Source: Tubulanus polymorphus
Lineage: Eukaryota; Nemertea; Palaeonemertea; Tubulaniformes; Tubulanidae
Direction: 5' to 3'
Length of the DNA: 64,000 bases
NCBI RefSeq assembly: GCF_964204645.1
Contig: NC_134030.1
Coordinates: 186,001 to 250,000 of the forward strand
Below are positions 50,427-63,229 of this stretch, piece by piece (position 1 is the first letter of the stretch; the number at the start of each line of letters is the position of its first letter). The notes beneath the pieces were generated by a model. The model was not told the DNA's origin and ran no database searches. It saw nothing but the letters and a program-made list of their open reading frames with translations. The translations under genes were made by a program, and so were the position numbers.

Positions 50427-53149
50427 TGTCTCTCATTACAACTTGTGACTCTTGTCGTCGTCATCCGTTTTATAGAAAGTAAAAACATTCGCGGAACAGT
50501 TTTTAGAGTTTCTTTGAGTATATAAATCCTGTGGACGCGCTTGCGCATGCGTGCGTGTTCGTGTAAGATTGAGATCTCATTTACAGTTTATTAGTTAACG
50601 GATTCTCAAACTATATCATAATCCCTGCCTCGTTTCTAATATCGTCTGGTCAGTGGTCGGTGAGAACTTTCTGAAACTATGCACGTAGCTGCTGCTGCTG
50701 CTGCTGGTACCGCGAACCCGTTACTGCTGCTGCTGCTGCCGCTACTGCTGATATTTTTTATCCGCTGTGACTATCACTAGTAGCGACCGGTGATTAAAGT
50801 GAGCGATTGTTGCGACATTTCTGACCGCTCGCTCTCTCTCTCCCTCTCTCTGTCTGGCTGAATGAGTGAGTCGCCCCTTGTTTGTTTCAGTGTGTATAAG
50901 TCTGATTCGACGGTGTCGTGTTAATTTCACAAGTTCCTATTGGTTAGATTCCCCGTCGTCTTGTCTCGTTGTCTTTATGATATCAGTTTTCTCGTCGGTG
51001 TCGTCGCCGCGCTTGGAGAGAATCTTTCGCCACCCGAAATGGAACAAACACTTTCGACTCAGCACAAACTCTACCTGTAAGAATAGTAATAATAATACAT
51101 CCTACACATAAAATACACCCGAAACGCTTCAATAGGAATTAAAGTCCAAATGTTGTGTGACCTTTATATATATGTATTCCTGATAAAAAGACAAATAGAA
51201 GAAACTGATTAAACTTCGAGAAAGAATTCCTGAATACCACTGCCACCAGACAAAACAAATAAATGAAATGAAAGTGAAAAAAAACCTCCGTAATAAAGGA
51301 AATAAAGACAAGGGGCTGTTTGATGAGAGTCCCGCAGGGGTAAATAGTAAGCCTAACGTAGTTCACAGTAGAGTTTTATTACGTCACTTGTTAAAATCGA
51401 TATTATTGACCGATCGGTTCTCAGTAGATTATACGCGTTTATATAAATGCCGTAGAACTGACGGTGTTTTTATATTTAACTTGACTCATTGAACTCACGC
51501 GAAACTAACTCAAACTTTCAAAAATTCCAAAACGATAGATTCTCAAATTCGTAGTGACTCACTGCCGCCATTTAACCTCGGAAAAATCAGTTTATTTTGA
51601 AATCCAAAAAATTCTGAAAATAGCAACAACGACAAATCGATAATAAAGATAATTTTGTTTACAATGTAACAAAATTTCTGTAAAAATGTAGATAGATAAT
51701 TTATTCATAAATAAATCAATACAGAAATCAATACACAATGCAAAATTAGATATACGACGGGTTTGTGGGTGAGTAATAGAGCAATCACTGGCAGGCGAGG
51801 ATTGTCCGGATAGATTAGTAGTAAATGTCGTCCGTTCGTCCCGCACAATTGCCTCCAGACCTCGATTCCTTGTCAAAATATTGTAAACATGTCCCTGATT
51901 CCCTCCCTCATAATACTTCAATTATAATTAATAACATCTACCACTGCTACTGCTGCTGCTGCTGCTATAATTAATGGCGCATGAGATTATAATTACACAT
52001 ATATCAGATATATCAAAATGTGATATATCAATTGATGGAATTGTCGGTGTGTCTGTGCGTCTCGCTGTCAGGGGTCTGTCTGTGAGGGGTCTGTCTGTTA
52101 GGGGTCAGTCTCAGTGATCCATTATTCGACGCTGAGAAAAGTCGGTAAAATTAAAAAATCCTGTTGATCTTGGATTATTTTACTCGCTATTTAAACTCGA
52201 TTCGGGTTTAATTGTCCACGTCCGTTCGATGGCGATCTTCAGTAGGAAAACATGCGATTTCGGGTAATCTGATATTCGTGTCGGTGTCGTTGGAAGCCTA
52301 GTTGACCCAGGGTAACAGGGTGGGCGAACAAACCACTTCATGCATGTAATCCTAGTTTCTGAGTGGAACTGAGTGTAATTCTATATTCTAATATCCACCG
52401 CTACCGCTACCGCCACCAACCCCGCCGTTAAAACTATCCCGGTTTAAGACAATATTGATTTATTCAAATTAGCCAACTTTATTTCGAAGGCACAATATAT
52501 CGAGCACCTTGCGCGCACCTTGTTTGATTGACAGGTTTTATGTAAATACGACGCGATGTATTACTTACTTATATTGATTTGTATTAAAGGACTAATTGAT
52601 TAATCGATACTAAAAAACAAAATGGCGGCCGTGTGAAAATAAATTCTGTTCAATCGGTAATTATTAAGATTGTTTGTCGTTTGGATCGATTAGAAAAAAT
52701 GACGGTTTAAAAAGTTCTAAAGACGTTACTAGATTCACTCGATGCATGTTGTATTAGTTCAGAAATTTCGTGGTTGAAATCTGACTCTAAATAAAGAGTT
52801 AAACTCATTGAAAATAAACCCATTCTAATGTCTATTTCACGGGGACTTGAGAGAACATCGGGTGGCGCCTAGCTCAGTGGAACTGTGGAACTTAGTCTGA
52901 TGTGTGGAACTGTGGAACTAAGTGTGATGTGTTGAACTGTGGAACTTAGTCTGATGTGTGGAACTTAGTCCGATGTGTGGAACTTATACTTGATATTTTG
53001 TTTAAAATCACGGCGAATGTTTTTTTTTTAAATAGTAACTTATATTCATAATGGAGCGGCTCATTTCGTTTACATCATATCCTTCCCTTCTACGGGTCTC
53101 TGGTGACAATTCACCTATAACTTATTTGTAATTGGTATCTACCTGCAGC

Positions 53150-53212
<63 letters not shown>

Positions 53213-53302
53213 GTCTCGATGTCACCGGCACATTTTTACACTTTCTACTTAACGGTCACAAACGCGACTGTCATCGTGCATAAAAATATCTAACTCGGAG
53301 CC
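50427..53302. other. Upstream region of hedgehog, no gene assigned
   Basis: Contains a TATATAAA at 50519-50526, (CTG)-type runs at 50688-50745 and 51945-51966, a (GTCTGTNAGGG) repeat near 52068-52105, a GTGGAACTG repeat (52870-52985) and (CAG)20 at 53151-53210. Open frames at 50866-51111 and 51268-51492 (plus) have no family I can name. Hedgehog enhancers may lie here, but nothing in the sequence proves it. Confidence 0.5.
53151..53210. repeat. (CAG)20 trinucleotide repeat
   Basis: Twenty uninterrupted CAG triplets (preceded by GCAGCG). No coding frame with flanking exon signals was found. Confidence 0.97.
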
Positions 53303-56300
53303 ATGGAGTTGGACAATGACGACGACTGGTCTGTAAGACAAATCTCCTAGTAGCTATTTTATAGCCTATCAACTTAATATACAACACCTCAACTTTTACC
53401 CCCATCGTCGCCATCTTAATTCTTAGTCTGGACTGAACGTTCCACGTTGATACGTATAACTATAATTTTTTGCACGGTTTGTATTATTGTTTTATTAACA
53501 GTCAGACGTTAACGTCTGTTACGTTTACGTAGCGCCGTCATTTATTATGCAGCGTCGCTGTGACTGGCGGTAGTAACTATAACGTAACGCTGAAACGCTG
53601 AAACGTGAGGTTTTTACGTACGAAAAAATTCGGTCGTCTGGCCGGAAGTGACGTATACGTAACTTTGTTTGGAAAACTTTCTCCGTTTCTCGATCCGCGC
53701 GCGCATGCGCATAGATGGAAAAATGAAAGAAGTTAAGACTATAATCGTAGACTAACCGTTAATCCTAGACTAACACAACTAATCTAGACTGAACGTATAT
53801 GATTTAAATTGATTATTGATCGCGGTGTTTATGAAGCGTATAATCCGGGTATTTAATCGTCTGCTACACTAATCAGCAGTGGCGCTTGGCGGCCATCTTT
53901 AATTAGTTCTATCGTTATCTTACAGACAATGTAAATGATTCGGTTCACAGTCGATTTCCGATTTCTATCGTGTAATTTAATTAATGATGAAATAAGTATT
54001 ACTAGTATAATTATTATAATTATGATTATTATTATACATTATTATTTTTATCATTTTCTTTATGGATTTTGACTAAAAATGTTAAATACTGAACAACCTT
54101 TAAATTTACTTAACATGTTTTCAGATGTGTTTTAAGACTGGAGCAGAGGGGCGAAGTACGGGGAGGAGGGTAGAGGGAGGGGGTAGGGGGAGGGTAGAGG
54201 GAGGGGGTAGGGGGAGGGTAGAGGGGCTGTAGAGGGAGGGGGTAGGGGGGTAAAGGTGCTGTCGGACCGTAACATTGAGTTCAGACGTCGTCACATGACA
54301 CGTGACAACATAGTTATCTGGCGCAGATTATTCACCTAATTCCAGGCTGCACGTGACTGTGCTGGCGGGAACACGGTGTAAGTTCATCCAGGACTAAATA
54401 CAACAAACACATTTATTCTCTCGGCTGGTTATGGCTAAAATATTATTTACATCGACGTGTATTGATGTGTAGCGTTCGTCGGTTCAGCTAATGCTTTCTG
54501 TTTTCTTCAGTGGAGACTATTTGAATTAATTTTCCGTCAGCAAGCACACGTGACCGGAATAGGCCGATAACACGTGACCTCAGTCACGCGCGTTCAACGA
54601 CCGAGCTCATTTACATATCGATCGCGGATCGTTGTATGCAAATTACGATTGAGTTTCTAATGGCAACCTTCTCAATGAACTTAAACAATTAAAAAAATTA
54701 ATTTTAATAAGTTATTTAAAAACCTTAAAACGTATGTCTCCACGGACAACAGCAATTTCATTGTGTTATTGATTGATTGGAATCACGGAAGCAGAAAGCA
54801 GACTTAAGTTCTGTTTTCAGGACATTCGCTAGTGGACATTACTCTCGGAGTAAGTGGACAGTACTCCCGGAGTAAGTGGCCGACGTATTGAATATCCGCT
54901 GCAACCTTGGTCCGTCGTCGTGTGAACTAAGTTACCCTAATCCACCGGCGCCATAGAGTACAACTCTTACCGCAGATATGGGCGCCGTCGGTCGAGACGC
55001 CGCCATCAGCACACTCTACTCAATTCTCTATTCATATGGTTATCTGACCGCCGGGATATTGATTTATTTAATTTGTTTCTCCCAGTGACCGCATAACTGC
55101 GACTCACGTGCCAGTGGTGGCTGATTACTCGGTGTAGGAAACTAGATTCAGTGTGTTGTTGTTTGCGAGTCTGATGTCCCGGGTTCGAACCCCCGTTCGT
55201 ATAATGAAATAAATACAAGCGCACTGAAGTTCCCGATCGAATGAACCAGCCACTTGTAGAAATAGAGCAGAAATATGCCGATTAAGTGCACCACCACCAC
55301 AGACCGACCACACACAGTTTGACTTTCTAGTTTTTGAATTTTTGAGTTGAAATCTTTACTAGCAACTGGATCCACAACTGTGGAACTGGGTTCTGGACTG
55401 TGGAATTTGATCCACAACTGTGGAACTGGATTCTGGACTGTGGAACTGGATCCACAACTGTGGAACTGGATTCTGGACTGTGGAACTTGATCCACAACAG
55501 TAGAAACGGATTCTGGACTGTGGAACTTGATCCACAACAGTGGAAACGGATTCTGGACTGTGGAACTTGATCCACAACTGTGGAAACGGATTCTGGACTG
55601 TGGAACTTGATCCACAACTGTGGAAACGGATTCTGGACTGAGGAACTTGGATCAAGACTCATGAATGATGAAGAAGTCGATCAATCCATCTATCAATATA
55701 TAACTCCCCACTCCCGACTCCCCTCCCCCACTCCCCCACTCCCCTCTCCCACTCCACCCTCAGTGAATAGTTAGTAACGACTCAATCTGTTCTTCTTCTT
55801 TTCTGTCAATTACCGGAAATTTGACTTCTTTAAATCATCATCTGTTAAACACGATCAACTATCATCATCAGCGCCGCATCACACACACATTCAAATTATT
55901 GAGATATCAATCTCAAAACAAATCGATCGATATCTCATCGTGAGATTAACAGTGAACAAATCACTGATGATCATTCTTAGAACTGATCGCTCATACTCAC
56001 ATCGGCAACCAGTCCATCTCAACAGGCGGTAACCAGTCCCATCGATAAACAACTACTTATCTGAAATTACCAGTTAAACTGTACAGGGAACTAGTCTAAC
56101 TATACAGGGAACCCGTCCATTCTGTGCTACTTATTCGAGATTGAATGTTTTCTCAAGGTCGAATTTCTGTTATTTGCGTGTTCAAGGTCGATAATGATCG
56201 ACAGCGAGGCTATACTGGTCAGTGTTGTGGTCAGTGTAGTGGTCAGTAAAGTGACCATTGAGGTTAAACCTGTGTGAGTCAAACTGTTGATTAACTATAA

Positions 56301-57190
56301 ACACCTCTGAGTGTTCTTAGAATCTGCTCGTCATACTCTCTCAGAGCTGCTGCTGCTGCTGCTGGATCTCAGATATATCACTCTCATGTTCTCGATAATC
56401 TCTCAATATCACATCCTCCTCGGTCCTACCGAGCAGCGACCGCTGCAGATTAGTTTAAGTTGTTTTTCCGGTAAAACAGTAAAACAAACACAGCAGATAT
56501 TTACAAATGCCGTGGTTGACATACAACTTAGAGTGTAATTAGAGGGAGTAGGGGGAGGAGGGAGGAGGGAGGAGGGAGGAGGGAGGAGGGGGAGGGGCTG
56601 GACGAGGTATGGGTTGTTTGATATGAGTGAAGTCATTCTCAGAAAATATCAACTCATTAACGGTGTCACGTGACCTATCTGTGACTGTTACGCGAACAAG
56701 AATTGATCTACTTTTTCAGATATCTCAAAACATCAAGATATCTAGATATCGGAGATTGTGATAACAAGATCGAGATATCAGACACCGAGAAATACGCGAT
56801 TGAGATTTCAGAAAGCGAGATATCAGAGATTGAGAGAGTAGAGATTGAGATAGAACAGATATTGGGCGAGTAGAAATTGAGATATCAGAGAGCGAGATAT
56901 CAGAGATAGAGAGCTCCAAAATCGATATCTTCGAGATTCGAGATATTTCTTTCTAAACTGTAAATCAATAAGTTATACGCACGCATAAAAAAGAAAGAAA
57001 TGTAATTTTCAGTTTCGAGGAAGAAACCATGTTAGACTGGTTACCGTTAATTCCCGAAAGCGTTCAAATTACCGCAAACCAGTCTAACGTACGCTGTCAT
57101 TTAACAGAAGCGTTTTACGGCGATAGCGTTGTCGCAGTTTTTACGTTAGATACAACGTTACGGCGAGTGTTTGACGTTTATTCGAGATGA
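53303..57190 (+). CDS. Possible unidentified multi-exon gene (partial model)
   Basis: Three coding-like pieces on the plus strand. 53303-53332: ATG in good context, MELDNDDDWS, then a GTAAGA donor. 56321-56532: after acceptor 'gtgttcttag', a non-repetitive frame (SARHTLSELLLLLLDLRYIT, LLGPTEQRPLQISLSCFSG, FTNAVVDIQL) ending at a weak GTGTAA donor. 57013-57190: after 'aattttcag', FEEETMLDWLPLIPESVQIT ... GDSVVAVFTLDTTLRRVF and a TGA stop. Phases of the last two do not match directly, so at least one exon is missing or the link is wrong. The last piece looks like a globular domain end. I do not recognise the family. Confidence 0.3.
53333..56320. other. Repeat-rich interval without assigned gene
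   Basis: Holds 54150-54255 (gggtagggggaggg repeat), an NRF1-like GCGCATGCGC at 53702-53711, and the GTGGAACTG-type array at 55365-55640. Otherwise AT-rich sequence in which I see no exon. Confidence 0.5.
55365..55640. repeat. ~40-bp minisatellite (GTGGAACTG family)
   Basis: About seven units alternating 'ggatccacaactgtggaac' and 'ggattctggactgtggaac'. The core matches the arrays beside hedgehog exon 2 and at 52870-52985. Confidence 0.93.
56540..56595. repeat. ggagggaggag repeat
   Basis: A short purine-rich tandem repeat right after the candidate exon at 56321-56532. Confidence 0.85.
56710..56945. repeat. Degenerate GAGATATCAGA repeat
   Basis: Many variants of 'gagatatcagagattgaga'. One plus frame is open for ~50 codons after a 'ctactttttcag' acceptor, but it is entirely repeat-derived. 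Confidence 0.8.
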
Positions 57191-57299
57191 CACAGTCAGT
57201 ATCGCGCCGTTTCTTAGGTTACATAGTAAAACTGTTACATTGTAACAACCATTCACTCCTTCCTTCCTCAATCAAATAGACTCACTCTATAAACTACTC

Positions 57300-57549
57300 A
57301 GGCCTCTCCCTTACTCCCTCCTCCCTCTCTCTCTCTGTCACCCTCTCTCCCTCTCTCCCTCCTCCTCTCCCTCTCTCATCACCCTCTCTCCCTCCCTCTC
57401 CCTCCTCCTCTCCCTCTCCATCTCTCTCTCCCTCTCCCTCTCTCCCTCCTCCTCTCCCTCTCCCTCTCTCCCTCCCTCTCTCTCTCTCCATCACCCTCTC
57501 TCCCTCTCTCCCTCCTCCTCTCCCTCTCTCCATCACCCTCTCTCCCTCT

Positions 57550-57645
<96 letters not shown>

Positions 57646-57802
57646 TCCCTCTCCCTCTCCCTCTCCCTCTCCTCCCCTCTCCCTCTCCCTCCTCCCTCTC
57701 CCTCTCCCCTCTCCCTCTCCCTCTCCCTCTCCCTCTCCCTCTCCCCCTCTCCCTCTCCCTCTCCCTCTCCCTCTCCCTCTCCCTCTCCCTCTCCCTCTCC
57801 AT
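57300..57802. repeat. TC/CCCTCT polypyrimidine microsatellite
   Basis: 'ctctccctctccctc' and (CT)n runs over 500 bp. The Arg-Glu open frames are artefacts. Confidence 0.97.
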
Positions 57803-57944
57803 CGGCTCTGCTTCATGGAAAAAATCTTTATTAAAGGATATTTGCCAACTCATAGAGAAATTTTCCAGAAAAATAGAAATAAAACAATTCTGCACTACTA
57901 TCCAATATTATACAAATGTCTAGCCCAAGCAAATAACCCCAGCT

Positions 57945-58115
57945 CGACCTAAATCGGTAACCCTAACCCTAGGTCCATTGTAACCCTATCCCAAGCAGGA
58001 CTCGAACCAGCGACATCCGGCATACCAGCAAAGTATGCTAACCACTAGACCATAGACCGGTAGTTACTGACGGGGTTTTGTAAGTTTGTCTGGTCAGTGT
58101 GGTGGTGGCTGGTGA
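57945..58115 (-). mobile_element. tRNA-derived SINE, copy 3
   Basis: Minus strand: GGTCTATGGTCTAGTGGTTA (A box), GGTTCGAGTCC (B box), then GGGTTACAATGG and CCTAGGGTTAGGGTTACC. This copy has a better B box than the two in the duplicated blocks. Confidence 0.8.
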
Positions 58116-58269
58116 CTATATACCCGCTCTACCATTTTCAAAGTAGATCTTAAATCAGTGAATTACATACGAAATCATAGATCACTATTGATAAAACACT
58201 ATGAACCGTGTTGAAGCGATATTTGAGACAATTCCAAAATAATAACGAAAGAATAGTCCGAAAATGTAA

Positions 58270-59018
58270 CTGAAGCTAGTGTAGTTTATTCAACGTTTCG
58301 ACTTTATCCTAATAGTCATCTTCAGGAATACTGTATTCCTTGAGCTAGTGTAGTTTATTCAACGTTTCGACTTTATCCTAATAGTCATCTTCAGGAATAC
58401 TGTATTCCTTGAGCTAGTGTAGTTTATTCAACGTTTCGACTTTATCCTAATAGTCATCTTCAGGAATACTGTATTCCTTGAGCTAGTGTAGTTTATTCAA
58501 CGTTTCGACTTTATCCTAATAGTCATCTTCAGGAATACTGTATTCCTTGAGCTAGTGTAGTTTATTCAACGTTTCGACTTTATCCTAATAGTCATCTTCA
58601 GGAATACTGTATTCCTTGAGCTAGTGTAGTTTATTCAACGTTTCGACTTTATCCTAATAGTCATCTTCAGGAATACTGTATTCCTTGAGCTAGTGTAGTT
58701 TATTCAACGTTTCGACTATATCCTAATAGTCATCTTCAGGAATACTGTATTCCTTGAGCTAGTGTAGTTTATTCAACGTTTCGACTATATCCTAATAGTC
58801 ATCTTCAGGAATACTGTATTCCTTGAGCTAGTGTAGTTTATTCAACGTTTCGACTTTATCCTAATAGTCATCTTCAGGAATACTGTATTCCTTGAGCTAG
58901 TGTAGTTTATTTCAACGTTTCGACTATATCCTAATAGTCATCTTCAGGAATACTGTATTCCTTGAGCTAGTGTAGTTTATTCAACGTTTCGACTATACCC
59001 TAATAGTCATCTTCAGCA
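58270..59018 (-). repeat. Tandem array of 11 hammerhead-like motifs (69-bp unit)
   Basis: Eleven copies of a 69-bp unit spaced at 69 (once 70) bp. On the minus strand each reads CTGAAGA, then GACT...AGTC, GAAACGTT, with TATTC and GAATA as complementary arms around the core. Between cores is GCTCAAGGAATACAGTATTC (a small palindrome, gaatac/gtattc). The unit and the left flank ('agtccgaaaatg') match the left pLTR of the Penelope-like element at 31171, which has two copies. No endonuclease frame is nearby. Confidence 0.85.
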
Positions 59019-59395
59019 ATGAAATCTACGAAATCACATAACTGGTCAAATGTTTTTTTTTTATTAACAAAAAAGTATATAAACAAATTGCTGAATAATT
59101 CAGTGTATCACATAATTACAAAGTGTATGAATTTCTGATGATAAATTCTTCCTAAACTTTGCGAGGAATAAATAGTTATTTGAGGGGATGAAGTCATATG
59201 TATCATAGCTATAAATATATCATACATACAAATATCTGATCAAATCATGTCAATCATTAATACGTGATGAAAAAAACAGTGTATGATCTAATCCTACCAC
59301 CCCCGTCCCCCTGGGGCGATAGACAGATTGCCATGACCTATCAATATATCTGTAGCTGATCATTACCTGCAGCCAGCACACATACACACTGAGTG
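59019..59395. other. Intergenic, nothing recognised
   Basis: AT-rich sequence without a credible frame, tRNA or element. Confidence 0.5.
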
Positions 59396-59397
59396 AG

Positions 59398-59785
59398 TCA
59401 GTGTACTGGTCAGTCAGTGTACTGGTCAGTCAGTCAGTCAGTGTACTGGTCAGTCAGTCAGTGTACTGGTCATGTCAGTGTAGTCAGTCAGTGTACTGGT
59501 CAGTCAGTCAGTCAGTGAACTGGTCAGTCAGTCAGTCAGTGTACTGGTCAGTCAGTGTACTGGTCAGTCAGTCAGTGTACTGGTCAGTCAGTGTACTGGT
59601 CAGTCAGTCAGTCAGTGAACTGGTCAGTCAGTCAGTCAGTGTACTGGTCAGTCAGTCAGTCAGTCAGTCAGTCAGTGTACTGGTCAGTCAGTCAGTCAGT
59701 GTACTGGTCAGTCAGTGTACTGGTCAGTCAGTCAGTGTACTGGTCAGTCAGTCAGTCAGTGTACTGGTCAGTCAGTCAGTGATTA
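59398..59785. repeat. (CAGT)n / gtactggt repeat
   Basis: Cagtcagt runs are interrupted regularly by 'gtactggt'. Open frames (Tyr-Trp-Ser-Val) are artefacts. Confidence 0.95.
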
Positions 59786-60127
59786 TAGATAGAGCTCAGT
59801 AAGTACACACACTGGTGTATATGACCTTATACTGTTCGGTACGAGTGTAGGGTATGAGTACACATACACATAGAATCACAAGTGGTCTTTTAGACTGTTC
59901 ACACCTCCTGATAAGAGTGTCTCAGGATAAGTTCCTACAGCCATCACTTATCATCACCAGTTAATAATATATATATCATCATCATTATTACTATCCGCGT
60001 CTTGTCAAAAAATGTCTCGAATTTCAATGAATTGTATGTCGAATGTTGAAAATTTGATGTCGATTTAAGTTATCAGTTAAATAGTTAATTAAACTGTTAA
60101 ATCTATTGAATATTGATAGTATGAATA

Positions 60128-60430
60128 TTGATAGTCCCACAGTCCAACAGCTGGGCCGATAGTCCCACAGTCCAACAGCTGGGCCGATAGTCCCACAGTC
60201 CAACAGCTGGGCCGATAGTCCCACAGTCCAACAGCTGGGCCGATAGTCCCACAGTCCAACAGCTGGGCCGATAGTCCACAGTCCAACAGCTGGGCCGATA
60301 GTCCCACAGTCCAACAGCTGGGCCGATATTCCCACAGTCCAACAGCTGGGCCGATAGTCCCACAGTCCAACAGCTGGGCTGATAGTCCCACAGTCCAACA
60401 GCTGGGCTGATAGTCCCACAGTCCAACAGT
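60128..60430. repeat. 28-bp minisatellite, ~11 copies
   Basis: Unit 'agtcccacagtccaacagct' plus 'gggccgat', nearly perfect. Contains CAGCTG in each unit. Confidence 0.95.
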
Positions 60431-61385
60431 TTTTGGAATCTTATTTAACAAGGAAACCTTGAACAAGGACCTGGATTTGAATAGTTTTCTTTTACCTTAA
60501 AAGTCAAGTAAAAACTGATTCGATTTAAACAAAATCTTTTAGGAACCTTTTAAAATCTTGAATTCCATCTGCAATTTTTCATTTGTTTTCTCTGTTGTTC
60601 ATTAATTTAAAAAAATCAAATTCGAAACAAGTGAATAAAACTTGTTACCAACGAAAATCGAAGGAACATTTATTAATGAACATTTAGGCTAAAAACAATT
60701 TATACCTTGTATCTCAGTCTGCAGGGGCCGGTTGCATGGTCACGGCTTTGACTTAATACCAGTCTAAGACCATCTTAGTTCTATAGCTAATCTAACGACT
60801 TAAGACCAGTCTTAACATTTAAGACCGCTTTTTGACTTAAGTCACGACTGTGCAACTAACCCCTGAGTTTTAAAGTTGACCCGGCCGGTAACGTGTACAT
60901 TACTTTTTTAAAAATTATGATCAAGCTAACCACAGACCCGGCAGTTTTATAGAAATGAACTGTGATTATAAATTTTATTGCAAAATGACCTCGGTTGATT
61001 ACAACAGCATGAACAAACAGATAAATTATTGAAATCATCAAAATTCTTTCAACAAAATTATATGAATAATGTTACATTGGTCAAACTTGTGGTCAAATCG
61101 TCTTTAGTTGTGACCACGATCACTGAGATGTGATCTAACGACTTATCCTAATAATGACTTACACTTAGTAAACTGAATTAGAAATAGAAATTGAGACTTA
61201 AAAATAGAGATGACTTCAGTAATGTAACGACTTATCCTAATGATGACTTACACTTAGTTAATTGAATTAGAAATTGATTCAAAATAGTGATTCAAATTAT
61301 TTTTCCAGGGTTGGATATAAGTTAATTTATAAGTTACAAAGTAACTTTTGATGATTTTATTCGGTTTTGAATAAACAAATAGAGA
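60431..61385. other. Intergenic with one MITE
   Basis: AT-rich; no gene seen apart from the MITE at 60722-60865. Near 61125-61265 a short direct repeat ('aacgacttatcctaat', 'gatgacttacacttagtta') occurs twice. Confidence 0.5.
60722..60865. mobile_element. 144-bp MITE
   Basis: Ends CAGGGGCCGGTTGCA and the complement of TGCAACTAACCCCTG; similarity of the arms continues inward (GACTTAA...CCAGTCTAAGAC). No coding capacity. Confidence 0.75.
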
Positions 61386-61389
61386 ATAA

Positions 61390-61661
<272 letters not shown>

Positions 61662-61799
61662 AAGAAGACTCACAGTTTGTATAGTCGATTGACCCCGTAC
61701 TAAACGCACTCAGTTCCACTGTCAGCTACTTGTTGCACACATAGCTGCATCTAATGGCTTTTATACTGATCACACGATGAAGAGGGTGATGTCGCCGGT

Positions 61800-61905
61800 G
61801 ACGCGTCGCGGGGGAGGGGTGGTAGCGGGAGGGTGGTAGCGGGAGGGTGGGGAGGGGTGGTAGCGGGACTGGGAGGGGTGGTAGCGGGAGGGAGGGGAGG
61901 TGTGT
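61800..61905. repeat. GGTGGTAGCGGGAGGG repeat
   Basis: About five degenerate G-rich units of 'gtggtagcgggagg'. Confidence 0.85.
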
Positions 61906-62049
61906 CAGTTCAGGATTCCGATAGATTTCGGTAACGCGTGTATCAAATCGGGTTTTCAGATTTATTACAAAATATAACGATTTACAATTAACTGTTGCAA
62001 TTAATACATTTAAATATCGTAGCTCTTTTTGAAGTTTTGTATGATATTG

Positions 62050-62190
62050 TTTTCTGTTATAATCAGCTGCAGACAGCAGCAGTTGCGACTGGTGCCGTTC
62101 GTATCCTATCGTAACTGCTGTCGTCTGCAGGTGCACCGCACCAGTCGTAGCAGCTGCCGGTTGCAGCTGCATCGGTACCAGTCGAAGGTC
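62050..62190. other. Long imperfect hairpin, CAG/CTG-rich
   Basis: 'agcagttgcgactggtgc' (62078-62097) is complementary to 'gcaccagtcgtagcagctgc' (62137-62157), with other ACTGGTRC copies nearby. The minus-strand open frame 61726-62268 covers it, but two thirds of that frame is repeat-derived and it has no recognised homology. Confidence 0.45.
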
Positions 62191-62274
62191 ACATGTCGTT
62201 ACAGTTCCAACAGGTGCAGGAGTACCAGTATAAACACCTGCAGCAGCTGTTCCATCCGGTACTAGCATCGCACC

Positions 62275-62840
62275 CTCTATTGGCAGACGGGGCGCCCTCT
62301 ATTGGCACAAGTTCGTGTGGTCGTATAATTTTCTGAAATAAATTAAAAATTGAATAAAGTTTCACCTGTAATTACTTCACTCAGTCCTGGCAGTAGTTGT
62401 CTCCACAGAGATCAGCGATCTCGGTGACAACAAAGACACGCACTCCCACCCGGCACCCCGCACCCCCGCACCCCGCACCGCATTACAGGACAACACTTTC
62501 TTCAACCTTGATTCAGTTTATTCGACATTTTATGAATTAATGAGGTATAGACTGAATCGGGTTCGTTGTACTGTGCCGTTATACTAATCCACCCCCGCTC
62601 GTAACCACTAAATTACTCTTGGAGTAAAGTTACTCACTCTCTCTCCTGAGAACGTTTCGGTGTAAAGTGTTTTTCTATGAATGTTTAATAGTTGCACCGA
62701 TAAGAAAAGTCTGGGTAGCTGCAGGTTGAGGTGAGAGTGTATCAGAGAGAGAGAGAGCCATGCTAGTTCTCAACATATAGTACGCGCATATTCCGGTAGA
62801 CGGCGAATTCGTCGAACACGTCGCAATTTCTGTCGTGATG
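62275..62840. other. Intergenic, nothing firm
   Basis: Two 'ccctctattggca' copies at 62273-62308 (the second within GGGGCGCCCTCTATTGG, faintly CTCF-like), and a CACCCCGCACC repeat at 62450-62480. No gene seen. Confidence 0.45.
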
Positions 62841-62842
62841 TT

Positions 62843-62985
62843 CCGCCGTGAGTGTCCAGTCGTGAGTGTCCAGTCGTGAGAGTCCAGTCGTGAGTGTCCA
62901 GTCGTAAGTGTCCAGCCATGAGTGCCCAGTCGTGGGTGTCCAGTCGTGGGTGTCCAGTCGTGAGTCTCCAGTCAGTGTCCAGCTA
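62843..62985. repeat. 14-bp minisatellite
   Basis: Roughly ten copies of 'gtgagtgtccagtc' and variants. Confidence 0.9.
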
Positions 62986-63229
62986 GAAAACAGCAGGCAG
63001 TGAGTGGAGCCTGTATTAGTGTTTGTTGTTGACCCGTGTCTACAGCGGTCACTGCTCTCAACTGAACCGTCCTCAGTATCAACGTATTTTGCAATAATCC
63101 ACCATAATCCGATTAGTGCGGATTAGTAGTTCCGCGACGACTAACCTAAAATGATACTTGTATTGTTCAAAAAAACTATTGTTTAGAGGGAAATTAGGAT
63201 TTCACAGTGTGAACCTCAGGGTTCAATGG

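Noticed and set aside
50519-50526. TATATAAA as the hedgehog TATA box
   Set aside because: The good match is on the plus strand, while hedgehog is on the minus strand; left unassigned.
58270-59018. CRISPR-like array (regular repeats)
   Set aside because: Units are contiguous 69-bp repeats without unique spacers, in an animal genome; hammerhead/pLTR origin explains them.
61726-62268. 180-codon minus frame
   Set aside because: Its C-terminal third is a G-rich repeat and its N-terminal part a self-complementary repeat; no homology recognised.
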